In this document: positions 43,622-49,080 of the stretch, piece by piece
Layout: the number at the start of each line of letters is the position of its first letter
Position numbering within the stretch: position 1 is the stretch's first letter
NCBI RefSeq assembly: GCF_001440415.1
Contig: NZ_LLYA01000177.1
Location: forward strand, 1 to 49,080
DNA from: Bradyrhizobium retamae
GTDB lineage: Bacteria; Pseudomonadota; Alphaproteobacteria; Rhizobiales; Xanthobacteraceae
Reading direction: 5' to 3'
Length of the DNA stretch: 49,080 bases
The notes under the pieces: generated by a model
The model's database searches: none
What the model was told of the DNA's origin: nothing
The model's input: only the letters and a program-made list of their open reading frames with translations
Program-made: the position numbers and the translations under genes

Positions 43622-45658
43622 TCAGGGGTCCCTTCCCGAGCCCAGAGGGATCGATATAAACAGCGTTGTGCCGACGCCCAACTCTGATTCTATGACGATC
43701 GTACCGCCAATCAAGCTCAATCGCTCGCGCATTCCAGAAAGGCCTAGTCTGCCAGAGGCTTTCCTTTCGCATTCGAACGGTGCGGCCGCTTCGGGGGAAA
43801 ATCCGACGCCATCATCCTCGACGACAGTGCGCAATTCGTGGAGTCGTTGATCGATTACGACGCTGACGTTTTGCGCCTTCGCGTGCTTGAGAATGTTGGT
43901 CAGCGCCTCCTGGATTGCACGATAGACCGCTATCTCGATGTCCGACGGGACGGGATTAGGGATTCCGAGGATCTGAAGGTCCACTTTGATATGGAATCGG
44001 CGCCTCCATTCCGAGCAGAGTGCCTTTACCGCATCGTGCAATCCCAGGTCGTCGAGAGCCGTCGGCCGCAGGTCCGTCGCGACCCGATGAAGGTCACGTC
44101 CGATTCCGTTAGCCAGAGTTTGGAGCCAGAGAATGCGATCCGCACGGCTACGATCCACCCCTGGTCCAATGCTGTGCTCGAGGTTCTTGAGCCCCAGCAG
44201 CAATCCTGTCACGCTCTGTCCGATTTGATCATGAAGCTCGCGGGCAATCCGGCGCCGTTCGTTCTCCTCGGCGACCGAGAGTCGGCGCAGCAACTTGATG
44301 CGCTCCATTTCGGCTTGCTTGGCCGCGTCTATATCAATGACGACGCCAAAGACAATGTCGTGCATGTCGGGATTGACCTGCGAGGGACGCCCCGTCACCC
44401 GCCGCCAGCGGACATTATGGTCGACGTCTCGCGTGCGGAATTCGATAACCGTTGGCTTCTCATGCACGCTACCCCTCAATGCCTGGGCTACAAAGTCCCT
44501 GTCCGACGGATGGATGCCGGCAAGGAATAGCTCATGGGGATAGACGCGATCCCAGGTTTCGCCTGGTCGAGCCGGAAGGTTCAGAAGGTCTTGCGCACGA
44601 TGCGAAACAAGCACCTCTCCGCTCTTCAAGTTCCAATTAAAGACACCCAGTTCTGCGGCCTCTATGGCGAGCTTGCGACGCTCCTCACTTAGACCTAACG
44701 CGATAGCCGCTTGTGCTTCCTGCTCATGGCGCCGCTGCGCCAGATCGATACCGGTGAGCCAGGCTAGGGCGATCGCGAGTGCAATGCTGACGGCGCCGCC
44801 ACCCGCCAACAGATACGCTGACCATCGTACTGGTGCATTCAGGGATTCTGTCGGCAGCCCGAGATGAACAGACCACCCCCCTGTTCCCGGAAGAGAGCGA
44901 TACACCGCGTCGACTTCGACTCCTTCTAGTGTGCGGCCGACGTATGCTCCCTCGGAGCTGCGCTGAATGGCTGCCCGAACCGACTCACTGGCTGGCCGCC
45001 CAAGCTCGAATTGCTCCTTGATCGTCCGCGCAACGATATTCCCTTTGGCATCAGCGACTACGCCAACCCAGCCTTTTGGCGCACCGGCGTGGCGGAGGAT
45101 CTGACTCACAGCATCAGGAACGAGAGCGATCGTCAGGACAAAGTTGAGACGTCCATCCCGCTTGACGGGAGCCCGCAAGGCGACGAGCCGTTTTCCGGAA
45201 ATAGGGCCCAGTGGGCCAATGCCGCCGATTGCAGGCTCTTGGGTCTGCACCACCTTGTTGAAATTCTCCCGGTCGGCCGTCGCTCCCAGTTGGACCCCCA
45301 TCGGCCGAAGGAGATTGAGAACCTGCCGACCCTCGGTATCGACGAGCTCGATCGTTTCCCAAAGCGGATGCGCATCCTTGAGCCGCTTCGCTTCGCGGTA
45401 GAACATCTCCAGATCAGGTTGATCCAGCGCAGCAGAAGCAGCCAGCGCTTCCGCCAGTTCGACCTGAGTGGCGAGTTCTGAAGTAACGCGGCTGGTAACA
45501 CGGTCGAGCGCCTCGAACGCGGCAAGCCGAGCGGCATTGCGATCTTGCCGCGCATTCAGGAATGCAACCCAGCCTCCAAACAAGAGCACGGGAATTGCAG
45601 CCGCCATCATCAGCAGGATCAATGACCGCCCTGCCGTGCTTGAGGTCGATAGAGCCAT
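43622..45658 (-). CDS. Membrane sensor histidine kinase (HisKA_3/NarX type)
   Basis: The 678-residue protein has a transmembrane helix (about 12-35), a large periplasmic sensor region of Cache-like character (about 36-275), a second helix (about 282-305), a cytoplasmic PAS domain (about 325-440), a HisKA_3 dimerisation helix with RRRIARELHDQIGQS carrying the phospho-histidine, and a HATPase domain (AVYRAIQEALTNILKHA, VEDDGVGF, GLSGMRERLSLIGG). ATG 45658 is preferred for its AGGAAG; ATG 45703 is an in-frame alternative. The stimulus is unknown, but the Cache-like region suggests a small extracellular ligand. It diverges from the Crp/Fnr gene. Confidence 0.92.
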   Translation of the reverse strand: MALSTSSTAGRSLILLMMAAAIPVLLFGGWVAFLNARQDRNAARLAAFEALDRVTSRVTSELATQVELAEALAASAALDQPDLEMFYREAKRLKDAHPLWETIELVDTEGRQVLNLLRPMGVQLGATADRENFNKVVQTQEPAIGGIGPLGPISGKRLVALRAPVKRDGRLNFVLTIALVPDAVSQILRHAGAPKGWVGVVADAKGNIVARTIKEQFELGRPASESVRAAIQRSSEGAYVGRTLEGVEVDAVYRSLPGTGGWSVHLGLPTESLNAPVRWSAYLLAGGGAVSIALAIALAWLTGIDLAQRRHEQEAQAAIALGLSEERRKLAIEAAELGVFNWNLKSGEVLVSHRAQDLLNLPARPGETWDRVYPHELFLAGIHPSDRDFVAQALRGSVHEKPTVIEFRTRDVDHNVRWRRVTGRPSQVNPDMHDIVFGVVIDIDAAKQAEMERIKLLRRLSVAEENERRRIARELHDQIGQSVTGLLLGLKNLEHSIGPGVDRSRADRILWLQTLANGIGRDLHRVATDLRPTALDDLGLHDAVKALCSEWRRRFHIKVDLQILGIPNPVPSDIEIAVYRAIQEALTNILKHAKAQNVSVVIDQRLHELRTVVEDDGVGFSPEAAAPFECERKASGRLGLSGMRERLSLIGGTIVIESELGVGTTLFISIPLGSGRDP

Positions 45659-45863
45659 GGCGATTCTTCCTGAGCCCGCGACGCAGTGCCCGTTACGACT
45701 CATATCGCTCCAAGGATCATCAAGGAAGGCTGTTTGGCTGTCGGAAAGTTCCGCTCGGCTGTAGGGAAAATCCCGACGGCGTGGGTCTGGACCCCGACTT
45801 CCAGGCCCTCGCTGACCATGGTCAGACTCGCGAGGAAAGACAGGTGCGGTCACGGAGAACGCT

Positions 45864-46667
45864 ATGCTACTTTCAGGAGGAATGACGGAAGCGACCTCGA
45901 CAGATCGTGCGGTGGCGCCGATCCAATACAAAGCTGTCGCCACTTCATCGTATGTGGCCAATGGCATCCTGCGGCAACTTTCCGAGCAATGTCGCGCCGA
46001 AATACTGACGCGGTCTGAGAATGTTCCGCTGGCCAGACGTCAGATATTGCTCGAACGAAACGTCCCGCTGCGCTTTGCCTACTTTGTAGAAGCGGGAGCT
46101 GTGTCATTGTTCGCACGGGCCGGAGCGGACCGTGCTCACGTTGAAATAGCTACCCTGGGAGTAGGCGATTTCATTGGAACTTCCATTGTGCTGGGAGCCA
46201 AAGTATCACCTCATCGTTGCATTGTTCAGGTACCTGGGAATGCTCTTCGGATCAACTCCGATGAGCTGGTCGCACTTCAGGAGGCCTTGCCTGAACTTCG
46301 TCGAGCGTTGCTTGCTTACGTTCATGCCGCACTCATTCAAAGCTCTCAGCTGCTTGCGTGCAACACAAAGCACTCGCTGCGCGAGCGACTCGCAAGATGG
46401 TTGCTGGTTACGAGCGACCTGCTGCAGATGAGCGACATCCCTTTGACCCACGACGTATTGAGCCGAGCTATCGCGGTTCGCCGCGCCGGCGTCACGACCG
46501 AAATCGGAAGAATGGAAGAAGCGGGGCTAATCCACAGAGAGCGCGGAAGTATCTCGATATTGGATAGGGAGGGATTGGCGCGCGCTTCATGTAGCTGCTA
46601 TCGCCTACTGCGTGTTCCCGCGAAGGCCTGCCAAGCAGGTCAAATGATCGATGCGGTCACTCGGTGA
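45864..46667 (+). CDS. Crp/Fnr family transcriptional regulator
   Basis: The 267-residue regulator has a cyclic-nucleotide-binding-type beta-roll (about 38-155: FAYFVEAGAVSLFARA, TLGVGDFIGTSIVLG) and a C-terminal winged helix (about 175-245: LRERLARWLLVTSD, LTHDVLSRAIAVRRAGVTTEIGRMEEAGLI). There is no N-terminal cysteine cluster, so it is not an oxygen-sensing FNR. ATG 45864 is preceded by GGAG; ATG 45882 is too close to its GGAGGA to be preferred. It diverges from the histidine kinase gene and may regulate its neighbours. Confidence 0.88.
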   Translation: MLLSGGMTEATSTDRAVAPIQYKAVATSSYVANGILRQLSEQCRAEILTRSENVPLARRQILLERNVPLRFAYFVEAGAVSLFARAGADRAHVEIATLGVGDFIGTSIVLGAKVSPHRCIVQVPGNALRINSDELVALQEALPELRRALLAYVHAALIQSSQLLACNTKHSLRERLARWLLVTSDLLQMSDIPLTHDVLSRAIAVRRAGVTTEIGRMEEAGLIHRERGSISILDREGLARASCSCYRLLRVPAKACQAGQMIDAVTR

Positions 46668-46754
46668 GCTGCGATGCAGATGCGCAGGTTAATTCGCTGC
46701 AGAATGCAGTATGCCGCGCCTTTGGGCCTGAACCGGTGACAAACCAAGGAAGAT

Positions 46755-46970
46755 GTGACGCGGCCCGGCGCGGAGAAAACCGACTACTGGCTCGTTAAGG
46801 CCTCTGAGGCACTGCTACTTCAGGAACAACATGAAGAAAGACTGGATGGCAGCGAGCTCCGAGTGCGTAAGGCGGGCGAACGTCTTTACGGTGTCATCGG
46901 GGCCATAGCTCGCGCTAGAAGCGGAAAGTTGCGAGCAAGCCGCAAAGTTCTCCTGAGGGCATCAGCGTGA
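46755..46970 (+). CDS. Possible small hypothetical protein
   Basis: GTG 46755, with AAGGA five bases upstream, opens 71 codons of a charged, probably helical product (WLVKASEALLLQEQHEERLD) ending RASRKVLLRASA. No family is recognised. It lies 12 bases before the PRC-barrel gene in the same direction. Confidence 0.33.
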   Translation: MTRPGAEKTDYWLVKASEALLLQEQHEERLDGSELRVRKAGERLYGVIGAIARARSGKLRASRKVLLRASA

Positions 46971-46982
46971 AGGAACGAGAAC

Positions 46983-47699
46983 ATGACAGGATACCGACCA
47001 TTTGCATGCTGGCTGTTCGTTGCTGCAGTGGCGCTAGGACTTTGCTCGGCGGCAAGAGCAGATACTGATCAGAAAGCGGGGCAGCAGCTGCCACTGGAGC
47101 AAACGCTGTATTCAGGATGGCGCGGTTCACAGCTTCTCGGAAGCCACATTTTCTCGAAGATGGGCGAGTATCTCGGCAGGATACGCAACATAGTCGTTGC
47201 CGATAATGGCCAGGTGAAAGCGCTCGTTGCAGAGGGGGCTGGCATTGGTATCACGCCAGAGTTTGTTTTTCGACTCCCTTGGGAGGACGTGGTCAAGCCG
47301 GTGCGTGAAGGCGTACTGATTGCAGATCTGACGGACGTCAGATCGCGGCAGTATGGGCTGTTCCCTTTACCGCTTGTCGAGCCCGACGAGAATAAGCCGC
47401 AGGTCGAGGATTTCCTTGTAACGAAAGTGCTCGGAGATTACGCGCGGCTGCAAACCGGAGCGGGCTATGGCTTGGTCAAGGACGTGGTCTTCTCGCAGCA
47501 AGGCCGGATGCTTGCGGTGCTCGTCGCGCGAGATGCTGCCCAAGGCGGAGGTACGCTCGCTTTTCCGTATCCTGGCGGTACTGGGCGGTGGAGTCCAAGC
47601 GCGAGCTACTACGGCCTGCCGTTCGTAACGGCGGAACAGGCGGATCGTGCCGGGCTGCGGGTTGACCCGAAGAGATTCGAGGACCGAGGTGCCGGCTAA
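46983..47699 (+). CDS. Periplasmic protein with two PRC-barrel-like domains
   Basis: The 238-residue product has a Sec signal peptide (CWLFVAAVALGLCSAARA) and two PRC-barrel-like repeats: GSHIFSKMGEYLGRIRNIVVADNGQVKALVAEG (split over about 52-85) and VTKVLGDYARLQTGAGYGLVKDVVFSQQGRMLAVLV (about 147-185). Its mature part should lie in the periplasm. It is the second exported PRC-barrel protein in 8 kb. Function is unknown. Confidence 0.8.
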   Translation: MTGYRPFACWLFVAAVALGLCSAARADTDQKAGQQLPLEQTLYSGWRGSQLLGSHIFSKMGEYLGRIRNIVVADNGQVKALVAEGAGIGITPEFVFRLPWEDVVKPVREGVLIADLTDVRSRQYGLFPLPLVEPDENKPQVEDFLVTKVLGDYARLQTGAGYGLVKDVVFSQQGRMLAVLVARDAAQGGGTLAFPYPGGTGRWSPSASYYGLPFVTAEQADRAGLRVDPKRFEDRGAG

Positions 47700-47894
47700 C
47701 GCGAGCCCGATCCGGGGCGCGCGCAAGCGGTTAGGGTGAGAAGAGACAAAACCGCTGATCGAACTCGATTGCCGATGATGCTGGCGCATAGCGGGCCCAG
47801 CAAACCCGATGACGCGGTACGATGCCGTACGAAATTGGCGAGGAAGGGCCTTCTCCCATGCAAGCGTCGCCAACGCTAATGATAGGTTTGCGCA

Positions 47895-48107
47895 ATGGAT
47901 ACCAAACAGCGTCCCGCAGCGTCTGAATTGGATGTCCTCATCGCGTCGATCGAGGAAGCGCAGCGCATCCTTTCCATTTACGCCAGCGGATATCCGCGGC
48001 GTGATCAGGACGAGTTGCTCAGAATGCTCGAATTTATCCTTTGTGAACCGGCCGTGAATCGGGCGGTGCAAACCCTGAAAGCGAGGGCCCGACTGACGGT
48101 AGTCTAG
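47895..48107 (+). CDS. Small hypothetical cytosolic protein
   Basis: ATG 47895 opens 70 codons: MDTKQRPAASELDVLIASIE onward, a charged helical protein with regular amphipathic spacing (EEAQRILSIYASG, DELLRMLEFILCE). No family is recognised. The upstream GATAGG is a weak ribosome-binding site. Confidence 0.45.
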   Translation: MDTKQRPAASELDVLIASIEEAQRILSIYASGYPRRDQDELLRMLEFILCEPAVNRAVQTLKARARLTVV

Positions 48108-48691
48108 TCGCAGAAGACCAATTGCAATCGTTGCCATGCGGCCCCTCTCCAGTGCCGGCGGCTACGAGAAGGCGCAGTACATCGTCCAATCCATCCATGG
48201 TGGCCTTTCATGAAGCGAGTCAGCGTCTAGGCGTGCCTGAACTAGATCTCATTGATGGCTGCGCGATCGAATCAGGGCGAGCAGGAATACCACCGCTGGC
48301 ACAGGACGGCACTGTGAGATCAATGATCGTCATCCAACCTCCCAACACTTGCAATCCAGCTTTACTTGCAATCCAGCTTTGGAACGCGCGTCCCTCAGCG
48401 CGAGCAATTTTCTCTGTACTGTATCGTACGCTCCTCTCTGCGCTCGCTTGTCGATTTTGGCACGATGCCGGTGCGCGAGAACCGATCAGCGATCTGCCGG
48501 TCTGACGTCCCTTTTAGCCAATCCGGCTGAGCCGGAAATTGCGCAGCCAGAGACTGCCCGAGCTGGACTTCGTGAGAACGCATCGGCCGCCCTACGGTCG
48601 GCGTGCTTGCGTCGCAAAGATCGGCAGAGAAACATCGGAGGTAGTCGAGCGTTGCGAGTTGAAGGGCGATTTGAATAGAAAGGAGGCTGCC
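48108..48691. other. 584-base gap, no supported gene
   Basis: Only short unrecognised frames are present. The stretch contains the 17-base tandem repeat at 48347-48380 and the upstream region of the last gene. Confidence 0.3.
48347..48380. repeat. Exact 17-base tandem duplication
   Basis: ACTTGCAATCCAGCTTT occurs twice in direct succession (48347-48363 and 48364-48380). It lies in a gene-free gap and looks like a recent slippage or duplication. Confidence 0.85.
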
Positions 48692-49080
48692 ATGAAGAGC
48701 TTGACTGGGTCAGCTATATTGGCTGCCACAGCGATGCTGTGGAGCGTGAGTGCGGCTGTTCCGGCATCGGCCAAAACTCCCAAGACCGCTGTAGAAGCGT
48801 CAAGCAAGGCAAGTGCGGCGCTAAAGTTGACCGAATTCAGTTCACAGCGCCGGCATCATCGGCGTTTTGGTCACGTCCGCCATCACCGACGAGCCTATGC
48901 CCTTTATCGTCCGTACCACTATCGTGCCTACCGGCCGCACTATCGGGCGTACTATCGACCATACTACCGGCCCTACCGTACGTTCGGCTTCTACCGGCCG
49001 TGGCACCGTCCGTACTACGGGGCCTTGAGCTGGTCCCGGTTGTCTGAACAGCATTTCCGCATCGATAAGTGGAGCGTCTG
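48692..49080 (+). CDS. Secreted Tyr/Arg/Pro/His-rich protein, cut by window edge
   Basis: ATG 48692 has a strong AAAGGAGG upstream. The first 129 codons show a signal peptide (MKSLTGSAILAATAMLWSVS, cleavage near PASAKT), a short linker, then a repetitive stretch rich in Tyr, Arg, Pro and His (RRHHRRFGH, RPYHYRAYRPHYRAYYRPYY, RPYRTFGFYRPW). No stop is reached before base 49080, so the protein is longer. Short tyrosine-arginine repeat proteins of this kind occur in rhizobia; their role is unknown. Confidence 0.7.
   Translation, partial: MKSLTGSAILAATAMLWSVSAAVPASAKTPKTAVEASSKASAALKLTEFSSQRRHHRRFGHVRHHRRAYALYRPYHYRAYRPHYRAYYRPYYRPYRTFGFYRPWHRPYYGALSWSRLSEQHFRIDKWSV

Noticed and set aside
1..49080. 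CRISPR arrays, insertion sequences, phage genes or toxin-antitoxin pairs
   Set aside because: Looked for on both strands; no regularly spaced repeats, transposase, integrase or typical toxin motifs were recognised.

Overview
The window looks like chromosome of a soil alphaproteobacterium of the Bradyrhizobium/Rhodopseudomonas type. It is GC-rich, several neighbouring genes overlap by four bases (ATGA or GTGA), and it carries tripartite-tricarboxylate (Bug/TctC) receptors, branched-chain-amino-acid-type ABC transporters, small secreted Arg/His-rich proteins and the 'IPAFAGMT'-type palindromic repeat common in such genomes. The genus is inferred from style and remembered family members, not from a marker gene.

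Left part (1-14.9 kb) is dense and intact. It starts with an AhpD-like peroxidase-related protein, a HerA-type ATPase, a PAS-GGDEF-EAL cyclic-di-GMP protein and an MFS exporter. A catabolic block follows: a Bug receptor diverges from a TetR regulator, then come a 2-pyrone-4,6-dicarboxylate hydrolase (LigI type), a second Bug receptor, a 4-oxalomesaconate hydratase (GalB type), a 4-carboxy-4-hydroxy-2-oxoadipate aldolase (LigK/GalC type), a 4,5-dihydroxyphthalate-decarboxylase-like protein, a two-domain VOC extradiol dioxygenase and a cytochrome P450. LigI, GalB and LigK catalyse three consecutive steps that turn the ring-cleavage product of protocatechuate or gallate into pyruvate and oxaloacetate, so the block is best read as an aromatic-acid meta-cleavage operon. 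A tRNA-Gln(CTG) closes this part.

Middle part (15-32.5 kb) is looser and holds broken genes. A livKHMGF-type ABC transporter is complete except that its binding-protein gene carries one in-frame stop. A small membrane-protein gene is frameshifted. Then come intact hflK-hflC, an MscS-type channel, a DUF502 membrane protein, a Tat-exported family 5 solute-binding protein and two small secreted proteins. Decayed remnants of a site-2 protease and an NfeD/ClpP-class protease lie just before an intact methyltransferase.

Right part (32.5-49 kb) has an RND efflux pump with its adaptor, a NYN-domain protein, a stand-alone PQQ-glucose-dehydrogenase-like membrane domain, two PRC-barrel proteins, an orphan Liv-type binding protein, an SPW membrane protein, a NarL-type response regulator with its histidine kinase, a Crp/Fnr regulator and several small secreted proteins, the last cut by the window edge. 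This part looks like an envelope and stress-response neighbourhood with long gene-poor gaps. No CRISPR array, insertion sequence, transposase, integrase or rRNA was seen.
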